A stretch of 64,000 nt of DNA from Pseudorhodobacter turbinis (GCF_005234135.1 NZ_CP039965.1:124001-188000), one strand, 5' to 3'; counted from the stretch's first letter, positions 26,278-34,968 are shown. Numbers and translations are program-made. Notes: generated by a model from the letters alone, not told the origin.

Positions 26278-26791
26278 AGCGAGGCGGGCGCGCGGCTCAA
26301 GCCCCGTTGGGGCCATCGCCGCGCGCCGTTGCCACGTACGGTGGTTTTTGGGAGGGCATGGATCTTGCCGGAAGGGCCGGGCTGGCAATAGTGTCGGGCT
26401 CTGTTTCAGCAAGTTGGTCTGCTAATTTTTGAGCTAATACCTCGGAGCTGCGCGCTCGCTTACCCTCTACGATTACACGGGCGAAGCGGAAACAGGATCA
26501 AACCCTGCTTATCAAGAATGTATGCTGAAAAAGGTGATGTCGCCTGTCGTCGATTCAGATGGCAGCTCTGTTTATCTCAGGAGAGCATATGCCGGTGGCG
26601 TTTTCGAAAAAATTAGCCACGGCACGGAGGCTAATCCGCTGTTGCTTGTGCAAACACATGGCCGTCATGTCGCTTACCACCTACCGTCCCCAGATGCGTG
26701 TTGCACCATGAGGGAACGAAGCAGGTATGTCTTTGTCTTAGGGGTTGGACGCTATTTCGTGATGAGGAAAGTAGATGCGTCGCCCCCGCGA
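26278..26791. other. 514-bp stretch without a convincing gene
   Basis: Both strands were read. The only sizeable open frame (plus strand, about 26522-26932) runs antisense through the DUF1127-like gene, has an implausible composition and was rejected. One weak candidate is a 40-codon basic frame from ATG 26589 behind AGGAGA. No tRNA, repeat or clear terminator was recognised here. Confidence 0.6.
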
Positions 26792-27013
26792 TTACATGTG
26801 GAAGTGCACACCGAAAAGACGCTGGAGTTCTTTGGTGCGGGTTGTACCGCGTGCTGCCAGTTGTTCATCTGTTTCTTGGCTCAGCTTGTCAACTTGCTTC
26901 ATGCGAGGGTTTGCTTCTGCCAAAAGAACTAACAAGTTCCAAACAGCCTGAAACGGGCGAGCTGCCATGTTCAAAAGGGAACCGGCTGGTTTTGCGGTGG
27001 AGATATAAGCCAT
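26792..27013 (-). CDS. Small DUF1127-like protein
   Basis: A 73-residue protein starting MAYISTAKPAGSLLNMAAR and ending with KLSQETDEQLAARGTTRTKE and LQRLFG. The second half has the DUF1127 arrangement, in which a short helix with DEQLA-x-x-G precedes a basic segment. DUF1127 proteins of Rhodobacter include CcaF1, an RNA-binding regulator of sRNA maturation; a comparable role here is possible but unproven. The ATG at 27013 is preceded by AAGGAG at ideal spacing, and that site lies in a leader hairpin. The frame is open further upstream but without a better start. Confidence 0.66.
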   Translation of the reverse strand: MAYISTAKPAGSLLNMAARPFQAVWNLLVLLAEANPRMKQVDKLSQETDEQLAARGTTRTKELQRLFGVHFHM

Positions 27014-27021
27014 GATTGACT

Positions 27022-27055
27022 CCTTCAAGGTTGGATATTTTATGTCCTTGAAAGG
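27022..27055 (-). promoter_or_regulatory. Leader hairpin overlapping the SD of the DUF1127-like gene
   Basis: On the minus strand CCTTTCAAGG can pair with CCTTGAAGG (nine pairs, one bulged T, loop of about 15 bases). The second arm contains most of the AAGGAG ribosome binding site, so the structure could block translation until melted or bound. Confidence 0.5.
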
Positions 27056-27132
27056 AATATGCTGCACCGCAGCTAAAATATAAACAGCCAATGCCACAAT
27101 GCCGCGTTGCAGTAAGTGCATGGCTATTAAGG

Positions 27133-27164
27133 AAAAGCAGACTGCTGCACAGCAGCATGCCTGC
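27133..27164 (-). terminator. Terminator after the kpsT-kpsE pair
   Basis: On the minus strand GCAGGC-A-TGCTGC, TGT loop, GCAGCA-GTCTGC: two six-pair stems with one bulge and a G-T pair, followed by TTTT, 12 bases past the kpsE-like stop. Confidence 0.72.
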
Positions 27165-27175
27165 CCTTAGTTCTT

Positions 27176-28813
27176 TTATGCTGACATTTGCTCTCGCAGG
27201 ATGGCGGCTGTCATGGAGATCATAAGATAGATGCCCGCAAAAATCAGCATGGCAACCAAAGTACTTTCAAAGGCGCGAGGGTAGCTTGCTTCATCAGGAA
27301 GGATCGGCTTTACCGAAAGCGACAGATAGCGGGTTTGCCGGTTTGCCTCTGACCGTGCGGTTTCCATGGACTGGATGGCCTGTGCCAGCATCAATTGGCG
27401 GGTCTGCACATCTGCTTGCGCCATCAGCAAGGCGCTTTGCACCTCGGGCAAGGATTCCTCGCCATCCATGCTTTCTGTCAACTTGCCGCGTAGAAGTGCG
27501 ATTTCGGCCTCTAGCGCCGCAATCCGACGTTCCAATGGCTCCATCCGTGCAGCATTCGGATTGCTGTTAGACATCATCTGCTGCAGCGACAGCCTGTCCT
27601 GGCTAAGAAGTGTTTCCAACTGTCCGATCTGGGTGGTGATCAAAGTGACCTCCACTTCAGAAGAGAGAACCTTGTATTTTTCCTGCAGGTCTACTACGGC
27701 CCGCTGGCTTTCCATCATTTTGGCCTGAGCTTCCTCAAACCCTTCACGGGCACCGCGCATCTGGTCTTCGCGCAGGCGTTGGGTCAGATGGTCAACCTGG
27801 CCTTCGGCATATTCGATGAGGGCCTGCGCAAAATCGACGGATTTCTCCGGTGTGGTTGCGATCACCTCCATCTTGATCAGACCCTCGGTCGGATCATAGG
27901 AAATCTGGAAATTGCGCTGATAGAGCTTGTAGGCCGCTTCCAGTGTGGAATCGGGGGCAAGCCGCTGGATCGGGTCAATCCCCTCGGCGCTGTAATGGGC
28001 GCGGAAATCATGTTCCTCATCCAGCCGGAGCATCGCCTCGCGTGATTGCAAATAACCTTGTACCGCGATGCTGTCCTGCGATGTCGCCATGGGGGAGCCT
28101 TGCAGCAACCCGCCCAATCCACCGGCCCCGCCGGCAGATGGGTTTTGCGACTGCTGGATCACAAATTCGGTTTTGGTGGCGTAAAGCGGGGTTGCGACCA
28201 TGTAATAATACCAGCCGGTCACAAGCGTCGGCAGCAGCACAAAGAACACCAGTCGCGCGATCATCAGCATTGATTTGCGCCGTCTGCGCCGCGATAGATC
28301 GCGCTGGATATTCATGATCTCGGCTACATGGCTTGTCTCTGCCCGCGCGGCGGTCGACGGAACCTGAACGGGTTTGATTGTCTGTGGCAGCTTTGATCCG
28401 TCATCCTTCGGGACGTTGGCCAAGGCGCGGGATGGGTCCGATTTTACCGGCTGTCCGTCAGAGGTCACAAGGTCAAGCATGCTTGTGCGTTTGAACGGGT
28501 CGATATTCGCCGCGCGCAGTAGGCGTACGGCATCATAGTCGCTTGTCGCGGGCATATCATGCTTGCGCGCGAGTTTGCGGGCCATGCGTAGTTGTCGGCT
28601 GGTCAGCCCTTCGCGCTTGATCTCTTCCAGCGCGCTGTCGGTTGTCGCGTTCGGGGCAGACGTCGGCGCTGTCGCAGGGGTAGCGGTCGGGAATTTACCG
28701 TCGCCAAAGCCGTCATCGGCAGTATCGAAAATGCCCTTATCCCCTTCAACAGGAACTGGTGGGAATTCCGGGCGGCGGATGCGGAACCGCTTAGCTGTGA
28801 GCTTCGTAGTCAT
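27176..28813 (-). CDS. Capsule polysaccharide export inner-membrane protein, KpsE/RkpR/CtrB family, with long N-terminal extension
   Basis: A 545-residue PCP-type protein of ABC-dependent capsule export. It has two membrane helices, one near residue 185 (LVFFVLLPTLVTGWYYYMVA) and one at the C-terminus near 520 (LVAMLIFAGIYLMISM), with a periplasmic region between them containing a long coiled coil (residues about 330-480). Enteric KpsE has about 380 residues; here some 180 cytoplasmic residues precede helix 1, including a helical segment EEIKREGLTSRQLRMARKLA. The ATG at 28813 lies 23 bases inside the end of kpsT, indicating coupled translation. No kpsM, kpsD or glycosyltransferase is adjacent. 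Confidence 0.84.
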   Translation of the reverse strand: MTTKLTAKRFRIRRPEFPPVPVEGDKGIFDTADDGFGDGKFPTATPATAPTSAPNATTDSALEEIKREGLTSRQLRMARKLARKHDMPATSDYDAVRLLRAANIDPFKRTSMLDLVTSDGQPVKSDPSRALANVPKDDGSKLPQTIKPVQVPSTAARAETSHVAEIMNIQRDLSRRRRRKSMLMIARLVFFVLLPTLVTGWYYYMVATPLYATKTEFVIQQSQNPSAGGAGGLGGLLQGSPMATSQDSIAVQGYLQSREAMLRLDEEHDFRAHYSAEGIDPIQRLAPDSTLEAAYKLYQRNFQISYDPTEGLIKMEVIATTPEKSVDFAQALIEYAEGQVDHLTQRLREDQMRGAREGFEEAQAKMMESQRAVVDLQEKYKVLSSEVEVTLITTQIGQLETLLSQDRLSLQQMMSNSNPNAARMEPLERRIAALEAEIALLRGKLTESMDGEESLPEVQSALLMAQADVQTRQLMLAQAIQSMETARSEANRQTRYLSLSVKPILPDEASYPRAFESTLVAMLIFAGIYLMISMTAAILREQMSA

Positions 28814-29450
28814 AAAGACGTTTCGCTTCTTCAAGGGTTTCAAACATATAGAGCTGCCCGTTGCGCAGCACCGCCGCAGAGCGACAGAATTTTTCCAGCG
28901 TCGCAGCCTGATGTGACACCACAATAACCGTCGCATTCTCAAGGCGTTGCCGCAAAATTGCACCGGCCTTCCTGTTGAATTCGACATCCCCCGTAGAGGG
29001 CATGCCTTCGTCGATCAGGTAAAAGTCGAATTCCAGCGCCAGCATCAACGCAAAGGAAAACCGCGACCGCATACCAGAGGAATAGGTGCCCACGGGCATA
29101 TCGAAATACTCATCAATTCCTGCCATCCAGCGACAGAAGCTTTCCATATAGTCAGGGTCCAGCCCGTATAGCCGCGCGATATAGCGGGCGTTTTCGGTGC
29201 CGGTATGTTTGTTCATCACCCCGCCCATGAATCCCAGCGGAAAGGAGATGCGTGAGGTGCGGATAATCGAACCTTCATCCGGCTTTTCCAGCCCGGCCAT
29301 CATGTTGATGAGCGTGGTCTTGCCCGTCCCGTTCGGTGCAAGAATGCCAAGTGAATTGCCCAGATCCACCTTGAACGAGGCCCTGTCAAGGATGACCTTG
29401 CGGGTTTTGCCGGTCCAAAAGGACTTGCTCACATTTTCGAACGCGATCAT
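28791..29450 (-). CDS. Capsule polysaccharide ABC transporter ATP-binding protein (KpsT-like)
   Basis: A 219-residue ATPase subunit of polysaccharide exporters. The Walker A is APNGTGKTT, with Ala in place of the usual first Gly; the signature region is YSSGMRSRFSFALML, Walker B is FDFYLIDEG, and the switch histidine is in VVSHQ. These features and the short length match KpsT/BexA/CtrD. It is the first gene of the pair and overlaps the KpsE-like gene. The permease subunit KpsM that it must pair with is not in this window. Confidence 0.87.
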   Translation of the reverse strand: MIAFENVSKSFWTGKTRKVILDRASFKVDLGNSLGILAPNGTGKTTLINMMAGLEKPDEGSIIRTSRISFPLGFMGGVMNKHTGTENARYIARLYGLDPDYMESFCRWMAGIDEYFDMPVGTYSSGMRSRFSFALMLALEFDFYLIDEGMPSTGDVEFNRKAGAILRQRLENATVIVVSHQAATLEKFCRSAAVLRNGQLYMFETLEEAKRLYDYEAHS

Positions 29451-29603
29451 TGACCTGCTTTCAGTATTCGCCTCTGTTCCGGTTCAATCCGGAATATGCT
29501 GATTTGGTTAAGGATTGATAACCAGCGTTGGTGTGAACCTTACTGATTGGCCTTATCCGTTATTATCGGAACATTATGGCGATTTCAGATTGCCGCATCA
29601 AGG

Positions 29604-30890
29604 TTAATGGCGCAGGTGAGGGCGGGCCGGCTTGCCGGGTTTTGGCAGTGTGCGGGCCAGCAAAACCAATGCGGGGCCAGCAAGGATTGTCATGCCAAGG
29701 CCAAGGCGCCCGGCCTCTTGCATGGCACCGCCGGGCAGGGCGGTTTGCAGCTGTATCAGTGGCAGGGTAAAGCCGATGCCCATAAGTCCCGCGACAAACG
29801 CGATATCGCGCATATTCAAGTGGTTGGGAAGCGGCCGCCCGATGATCCGCAGCCCCAAGGCGACGGCCAGAATTCCTGCTGGTTTGCCCAGCCAGAAGGC
29901 CCCGAGGGTCACAAAACTTGTCGCGCCCAAGGCCGCAAAATCCAGCGCGCCTGCCGTCAGGCCGAAAAGGAACAGGATCAGCGTCGCAGGCCCCATCAGG
30001 GCGTTGGACAAGCGGTTAAGCGGGTCGGTCAAATAGCCCTCTGCCTCGGCAAAAAGGCCAAAGCTGCGGGTACCATGCGCGATCGCGGGTAACAGCGGCA
30101 AAAGCCCCAGCGCGGGCGGCAGACCGGCGGCAGAGACACCGATCCAGCTAAGCAGCCCCAAGACCAACCACGGCCATAGGCGCGATTTGCGCTGGCGCTC
30201 ACGCTCGGACATATTGGTGTTGTGTAAGGGGCGTGTCAGGCGGAAATAACCGAAACTGGCGGCAGCAAGTGGCACGATAAGCCATAAAATGCGCAGCTTG
30301 CCCTCAATAGGTGCTGCGAAACCGCCGATAACCATCCCCGCCAAGCCGTCCAATATGCACAGGAACAGCAAAAGCTGAAGCGCAGGGTGCCCCCGGCCAA
30401 AGATCATCCGGCCGAATACAAAGGCCAGAACCATGTCGCTGCCAAAGGGCATGACCCAGCCGCTTGCGCTTGTGGCCTCCTCGGCGGTTTCCCATTCCGC
30501 GGTCAAGACCTGCCAGAGCACGGCCGACACCAGCATGCCGCCTGCGACCATTGCCATCGGTGCCACCGCGCGCGGGCCGCTAAGGGGACCGTTCTCCTGA
30601 ACCAGCGCCTCCCACAGCTCTTTGCTGATCAGCAGGATGAAGATGGGCATCAGCAGGCAGGACACAAAAGTTGCAAAAGTAAAGCCCGGATAGAACAGTC
30701 GCAAACGGTGCAACGGGTCACTGTCAAACGGCAGCCATTGGATGATGTCGTAATAGGGGCCGGGGGCCATGTTGACAGAAAGGGTCGCCGTTGCGGCCCC
30801 AAGCAAGAGGGCGGTGGCGTAGCGGGTAAGGTGGGGGGATGCAGGGGTCACGGGGGCGGCAGCCTTGTGATTGGGTAACAGTCTGCCCAT
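29604..30890 (-). CDS. Divergent NhaA-family Na+/H+ antiporter
   Basis: A 428-residue inner-membrane protein with about twelve hydrophobic helices and NhaA sequence features: GWVMPFGSDMVLAF matches the region of Asp133 of E. coli NhaA (here D152), and FLCILDGLAGMVI matches the ion-site region. In the latter the first of the two key aspartates is kept (D181, equivalent to D163) but the second (D164) is glycine G182. This should change ion binding or stoichiometry; it may be a proton-linked transporter of different specificity. Upstream it faces the divergent SseB gene. Confidence 0.83.
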   Translation of the reverse strand: MGRLLPNHKAAAPVTPASPHLTRYATALLLGAATATLSVNMAPGPYYDIIQWLPFDSDPLHRLRLFYPGFTFATFVSCLLMPIFILLISKELWEALVQENGPLSGPRAVAPMAMVAGGMLVSAVLWQVLTAEWETAEEATSASGWVMPFGSDMVLAFVFGRMIFGRGHPALQLLLFLCILDGLAGMVIGGFAAPIEGKLRILWLIVPLAAASFGYFRLTRPLHNTNMSERERQRKSRLWPWLVLGLLSWIGVSAAGLPPALGLLPLLPAIAHGTRSFGLFAEAEGYLTDPLNRLSNALMGPATLILFLFGLTAGALDFAALGATSFVTLGAFWLGKPAGILAVALGLRIIGRPLPNHLNMRDIAFVAGLMGIGFTLPLIQLQTALPGGAMQEAGRLGLGMTILAGPALVLLARTLPKPGKPARPHLRH

Positions 30891-31017
30891 TCATAGGTCC
30901 CCAACCCTCAAGCTGCAATCGTAGTGCGATAAAATGCAGCGGGTGTGCCGCGCTTGCACCTTGTTCCTTGCGGGGCTTGGGATTATTCGGGCAGTTGATG
31001 ACGCAAAGGGAGTGGCT

Positions 31018-31821
31018 ATGACTGACGCGCAAAGCTTGGATGCGGCCCATGCCGCAATGACCGCCCACCCCGAGGATGAGGCTGCACGCCTGCGCTATTA
31101 CGCGCGGTTTGCTGATGACATGCTTTATCTGGTGCTGGAGGAAGAAGCCGTGGGCAGCAACATCCGCCCTGTGGTGCTGGAACTGGAAGAGGGCTCTGTC
31201 GTGCTTGCCTATGACAGTGAGGAGCGGATGGGGGAGGCGACCGATGCGCCTGTGCCCTATGCCGAATTGCCGGGGCGCGTGATTGCCGCACAGCTTGCAG
31301 GGCAGAATGTGGCGCTTGGCATCAATCTGGGGCTGGGTGAGGCCGAATTTCTGGTCGCCCCCGAGGCGCTTTCGTGGCTGTCGCAAACGCTGGAACATAC
31401 CCCCGTTGATGTCAGCGCGCGCCCTGTGTCCTTTGAGGCGCCGCGCGGTTTGCCTGCGGGGCTGATGCTGGCGATCGAAGGTAAGCTGGCACGGGCGGGC
31501 GGCCTTGCGCAGGCGGCGCTTTTGGCGGCCGTGCGCTATGATGATGGCCGTCAGGGGCATATGCTGGCCTTTGTCGGGGCGGCGCCGGGGGCGCAAACGG
31601 CACTGACCCGTGCTGCCAGTGAGGCGTTGACGTTTTCGGGCGTAGAGGCCGGCGAAATGGATGTCACCTTCCTCGATATCGGCCATGATGCGGGCAGGGC
31701 TGCGGCAGAGCGTATGGCCCGCGTGGCCCACCGTTTTGATTTGCCTGAACCGGTTGTGACAGAGCCGCCGAAACCCGCAGCACCGGGGATGGACCCGACC
31801 AAGCCGCCTAAACTGCGCTGA
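31018..31821 (+). CDS. SseB N-terminal domain protein
   Basis: A 267-residue cytoplasmic protein. An SseB-type domain begins near residue 10 (LDAAHAAMTAHPEDEAARLR...) with LGEAEFLVAPEALSWLSQTL at the end of the first domain near residue 120; a second alpha/beta segment and a proline-rich tail (MDPTKPPKLR) follow. SseB domains occur in proteins of unknown general function as well as in a type III secretion gene of Salmonella; no secretion genes are near. GGGAG precedes the ATG at 31018; the longer frame adds an unsupported leader. Confidence 0.78.
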   Translation: MTDAQSLDAAHAAMTAHPEDEAARLRYYARFADDMLYLVLEEEAVGSNIRPVVLELEEGSVVLAYDSEERMGEATDAPVPYAELPGRVIAAQLAGQNVALGINLGLGEAEFLVAPEALSWLSQTLEHTPVDVSARPVSFEAPRGLPAGLMLAIEGKLARAGGLAQAALLAAVRYDDGRQGHMLAFVGAAPGAQTALTRAASEALTFSGVEAGEMDVTFLDIGHDAGRAAAERMARVAHRFDLPEPVVTEPPKPAAPGMDPTKPPKLR

Positions 31822-31891
31822 TTGAATGGGGTACTATGGTACCTATTTTGTAGTGCGTTGTTTTAGAACTATAATTTGCGGTTCAGATGCC

Positions 31892-31920
31892 TTGACTGTA
31901 TGCGTCGCATAAAGGATACA
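31892..31920 (+). promoter_or_regulatory. Candidate promoter of rplM-rpsI
   Basis: TTGACT at 31892-31897 and GATACA at 31915-31920 with a 17-base spacer, about 57 bases before the L13 start. The -10 element is only partly conserved. Confidence 0.5.
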
Positions 31921-31940
31921 GGCGCAATCGAAGACATACA

Positions 31941-31954
31941 GGGGCGTTTGCCCC
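31941..31954 (+). promoter_or_regulatory. Leader hairpin upstream of rplM
   Basis: GGGGC, GTTT loop, GCCCC in the short leader, ending 22 bases before the L13 start. L13 autoregulates through its leader in some bacteria; whether this hairpin takes part is unknown. Confidence 0.4.
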
Positions 31955-31976
31955 GCAACACTTTAAAGGGTGTACG

Positions 31977-32441
31977 ATGAAAACTTTCTCCGCAAAGCCA
32001 GCGGATATTCAAAAGAAATGGATCCTGATCGATGCCGAAGGTATCGTTCTGGGCCGTCTTGCTACTATCGTGGCGAATATCCTGCGCGGCAAAAACAAGC
32101 CGACTTTCACACCGCATATGGACATGGGTGACAATGTCATCGTGATCAATGCTGACAAAATCCAGATGACTGGTAACAAGCGCGCAGACAAGCGTTACTA
32201 CTGGCACACTGGCCACCCGGGCGGCATCAAGTTCCGCACTGCGGCACAGATCCTCGATGGTGCGCACCCAGAGCGCGTTGTGACCAAAGCGGTTGAGCGT
32301 ATGATCACGCGTAACTCCCTTGGTGCGCAGCAGATGACCAACCTGCGCGTTTATGCAGGGACCGAGCATCCGCATGAAGCCCAGCAGCCCACCGTTCTTG
32401 ACCTTGCGTCGATGAACCCCAAGAACACGCGGAGCGCTTGA
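31977..32441 (+). CDS. rplM: 50S ribosomal protein L13
   Basis: An early-assembly 23S rRNA-binding protein. The 154-residue sequence has [18 protein letters not shown] near residue 12, [17 protein letters not shown] in the middle and [15 protein letters not shown] near the C-terminus. It is followed almost immediately by rpsI, the universal L13-S9 pair. Confidence 0.98.
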   Translation: MKTFSAKPADIQKKWILIDAEGIVLGRLATIVANILRGKNKPTFTPHMDMGDNVIVINADKIQMTGNKRADKRYYWHTGHPGGIKFRTAAQILDGAHPERVVTKAVERMITRNSLGAQQMTNLRVYAGTEHPHEAQQPTVLDLASMNPKNTRSA

Positions 32442-32443
32442 TC

Positions 32444-32932
32444 ATGTCTGATATCAAATCCCTCGACGATCTGAAATCCGCCGTTGCTGACACACCCGCA
32501 GCAGTAGCCCCTACCGCTATTGTTCGTGAGCCTGTCCGTGACAAGTTTGGCCGTGCCTATGCAACCGGCAAGCGTAAAGATGCGGTTGCTCGCGTCTGGA
32601 TCAAGCCCGGTACCGGCAAAGTTGTGGTCAACGGCAAACCAATGGCAGAATATTTTGCCCGTCCGGTTTTGCAGATGATCCTCGCTCAGCCGTTTTCGGT
32701 TGCTGGTGTTGAAGGCCAGTTTGACGTCATGGCAACTGTTGCCGGTGGTGGTCTTTCGGGCCAAGCTGGTGCGGTAAAGCACGGCGTTTCCAAAGCATTG
32801 CAGCTTTTTGACCCGACTTTGCGCGCAGCATTGAAAGCCGCAGGCTTCTTGACCCGCGACAGCCGTGTTGTGGAACGTAAGAAATACGGCAAAGCCAAAG
32901 CCCGTAAGAGCTTCCAGTTCTCCAAGCGTTAA
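32444..32932 (+). CDS. rpsI: 30S ribosomal protein S9
   Basis: S9 contacts P-site tRNA with its C-terminal tail. The 162-residue product carries a 35-residue N-terminal extension typical of alphaproteobacteria, then [20 protein letters not shown] and the basic C-terminus [11 protein letters not shown] ending in the conserved lysine-arginine. The ATG at 32444, two bases after the L13 stop, is preferred to an in-frame TTG at 32438. Confidence 0.97.
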   Translation: MSDIKSLDDLKSAVADTPAAVAPTAIVREPVRDKFGRAYATGKRKDAVARVWIKPGTGKVVVNGKPMAEYFARPVLQMILAQPFSVAGVEGQFDVMATVAGGGLSGQAGAVKHGVSKALQLFDPTLRAALKAAGFLTRDSRVVERKKYGKAKARKSFQFSKR

Positions 32933-32954
32933 GTTTGGCGACATCGATATTCGG

Positions 32955-32983
32955 AAAAGCGCGGCTTCGGTCGCGCTTTTTCA
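32955..32983 (+). terminator. Rho-independent terminator after rpsI
   Basis: AAAAGCGCG pairs with CGCGCTTTT, capped by a C(TTCG)G tetraloop, with a T-run. It ends the L13-S9 operon. The convergent bpt gene ends only 27 bases beyond, so it may work in both directions. Confidence 0.87.
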
Positions 32984-33009
32984 TATCCGGTGGATGGCTG
33001 AAATCAGGC

Positions 33010-33888
33010 TTAAAGATCGTCCGAGGCTGTGCGGCGGTCGGAGGAAAACGATGGCGGTGCCTCACGCGTGGCGCGGCCGTCGGGCAGGTTGATACGGGCG
33101 ACCTGCTCGGCGATCGGGTCCACCGAAAGCGGGTTAAGCTCGGCGTTGTGATCTTCGGGGTTGCCAATGGGTTGCCAATCGCCGGCCTTGTAAATTTCCA
33201 GCCCGGAAAAGCCGGCCTTATAGCCCATTTTCTTGCTGCCCGGCACCCAATAGCCAAGATAAACAAAGGGCAGACCTGCCTCACGGGCGATCTCGATGTG
33301 ATCAAGGATCAGGAAGGTGCCAAGCGACCGGCTGATCAGATCCGGCTCGTAAAAGGAGTAGACCATGCTTAACCCGTCATCAAAGACGTCGGTCAGGCAG
33401 ACGGCCGAAAGCTCTGACGGGCCAGTGCCATCGGCTTGGGAATATTCGATGACACGGCTGCGGATCGGCGTTTCTTCAATCATCGCGGCAAATTCATAGA
33501 TATCCATATCCGCCATCCCGCCCGTGGCATGGCGAAATTCGAGATAACGGCGGAAAAGGGCGAATTGCTCTTCGGTGGCCCAAGGGCTTGTGGCTTTGCG
33601 TTGAAGGGGGGCATTGCGGCGCAAGACTTTGCGCTGGGTGCGCGTTGGCACGAAGTCTGCCACGCGGATACGCGCCGACATACAGGCCGAACATTCCGCA
33701 CACGAGGGGCGATAAAGCACGTTCTGCGACCGGCGAAACCCTTGTTTGGACAGGGAATCGTTCAACTTTTGCGCATGTTCACCCTGCAGCGCCGTAAAAA
33801 GCTTACGTTCCATCCTTCCCTCAAGATAGGGGCAAGGCTGGGGCGCAGTCACGTAGAACTGTGGCGCAAGGGGAAGGGTGTGGCGCAT
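33010..33888 (-). CDS. bpt: Aspartate/glutamate leucyltransferase (Bpt, ATE-like)
   Basis: Bpt transfers leucine from Leu-tRNA to proteins starting with Asp or Glu, marking them for ClpS-ClpAP by the N-degron route. The 292-residue protein has the N-terminal cysteine motif with C19 in PQPCPYL and a cluster C63, C66, C69 in [14 protein letters not shown], matching the ATE N domain, and a C-terminal GNAT-like domain including [18 protein letters not shown]. That final motif is typical of the bacterial Bpt class. It stands alone and convergent with rpsI. Confidence 0.92.
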   Translation of the reverse strand: MRHTLPLAPQFYVTAPQPCPYLEGRMERKLFTALQGEHAQKLNDSLSKQGFRRSQNVLYRPSCAECSACMSARIRVADFVPTRTQRKVLRRNAPLQRKATSPWATEEQFALFRRYLEFRHATGGMADMDIYEFAAMIEETPIRSRVIEYSQADGTGPSELSAVCLTDVFDDGLSMVYSFYEPDLISRSLGTFLILDHIEIAREAGLPFVYLGYWVPGSKKMGYKAGFSGLEIYKAGDWQPIGNPEDHNAELNPLSVDPIAEQVARINLPDGRATREAPPSFSSDRRTASDDL

Positions 33889-34038
33889 AGTAATCCGGCA
33901 AAATCATGAATGTAAGGCGTAGACTAGCAAGGCAAAACCGTGCCGCCAAGGATAGAATTTTAGTTAACCGCTGATTAAGGGGCCTCTTAACGCTGATTTA
34001 TGTGGGGCGAGGCCGTTGTTTTGGTTAATTCGACGCGC

Positions 34039-34485
34039 TTAAAACCGCGCTACCCGGTTGACGGCGACCGTGCCCAGCACTGTGTCTGTAAGCCCCTGAC
34101 CGCGTGGTCCGAAAATCATCATGAAGATCGACAAGACCTGTGGCAAGACGAATGCCATGCTGATGGCATAGCCAAGGGTGTGTAATGCAGCCGTGCCGCT
34201 GTCAAAAGGCTGACCGTCGGCGCGGCGAAATTCAATCGCGGCAAGGCGCATGCCAAATGTGGCGGACTTTCCCGAAAGGGTCATCCAGCGATAGGCGAAA
34301 TTTACGGTTAAATACAAAAGCGGCAAAAAGAAGAGCGCGGTGAAGGCCGTGAAGGGCACGATCAACGCCGTGATAATTGCGGTTAAAATGGTATCAACCA
34401 CCCACGCCAAGCCGCGCTTCAGGGCGACCCCCTCATAAAACTCGGCTTGATATTCCGGGTCGGGAAGCGCGTTTGCATACATCAT
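34039..34485 (-). CDS. RDD-family membrane protein
   Basis: A protein of about 149 residues with three or so membrane helices in an RDD domain: LKRGLAWVVDTILTAIITAL, LYLTVNFAYRWMTLSGKSATFGMRL and a third helix near residue 120. The usual Arg-Asp-Asp motif is reduced to R..D in the first helix. The two adjacent ATGs at 34485 and 34482 both fit the AAGGACA site upstream; the first is used. Downstream of the DUF2852 gene on the same strand, separated by a strong hairpin. Function unknown. Confidence 0.82.
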   Translation of the reverse strand: MMYANALPDPEYQAEFYEGVALKRGLAWVVDTILTAIITALIVPFTAFTALFFLPLLYLTVNFAYRWMTLSGKSATFGMRLAAIEFRRADGQPFDSGTAALHTLGYAISMAFVLPQVLSIFMMIFGPRGQGLTDTVLGTVAVNRVARF

Positions 34486-34502
34486 CTCTGTCCTTTCAAG
34501 GG

Positions 34503-34526
34503 CCAGCCCCCAAAATGGGGGGCTGG
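34503..34526 (-). repeat. GC-rich hairpin between DUF2852 and RDD genes
   Basis: CCAGCCCCC and GGGGGGCTGG flank a short A/T-rich loop (AAAAT). No T-run follows on the minus strand, so it may be an attenuator or mRNA-stability element rather than a full terminator. Confidence 0.6.
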
Positions 34527-34536
34527 GGGCAATCAA

Positions 34537-34968
34537 TCAATAGGCCGCAATGTCTTTGTCGTTGGTCTGGTCGGCATTCGCTTTGGCGCGATCCTCCATA
34601 AACGCATCGAATTCCTGCTTGTCTTTGGCATCTCGCAACCGTTTGAGAAAGGCCTCAAACGCGCCGCGTTCCTCTTTCAGGCGACGGATGGTTTCGTCGC
34701 GGTAGGCATCAAAGGCGCTGTTGCCACTGCTGTTAGAGGCCCAGTAGCCCTGCCCTTTAGGGCGGTGACAACACATTGAGCGTTTGGTCATACGTTTGCT
34801 CCATATCATATAGCCAAGAATGGCAAGGCCCAAGGGCCAGACAAAGATAAAGCCCAGCACCATGGCGGCAATCCATGCGCCTTTACCGCGCGCATCCAGC
34901 CAGCTTTCGACACGGCGAGGCCAGTATAGCAAGCCGGTGGGGGGGCTTTGGTTGGTCGTGTCGTACAT
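34537..34968 (-). CDS. DUF2852 domain membrane protein
   Basis: A 143-residue protein. One or two membrane helices lie at residues about 31-57 (WIAAMVLGFIFVWPLGLAIL), then a basic loop with two cysteines (SMCCHRPKG) and a charged C-terminal helix with DAYRDETIRRLKEERGAFEAF, the DUF2852 pattern. Function is unknown. The family is common in alphaproteobacteria. Its start is divergent from glnE across an AT-rich spacer that should hold its promoter. Confidence 0.83.
   Translation of the reverse strand: MYDTTNQSPPTGLLYWPRRVESWLDARGKGAWIAAMVLGFIFVWPLGLAILGYMIWSKRMTKRSMCCHRPKGQGYWASNSSGNSAFDAYRDETIRRLKEERGAFEAFLKRLRDAKDKQEFDAFMEDRAKANADQTNDKDIAAY

Noticed and set aside
26522..26932. 136-codon plus-strand frame in the gap before the capsule genes
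   Set aside because: It runs antisense through the better-supported DUF1127-like gene, has cysteine/histidine-rich composition without domain features, and its start has no convincing ribosome site.
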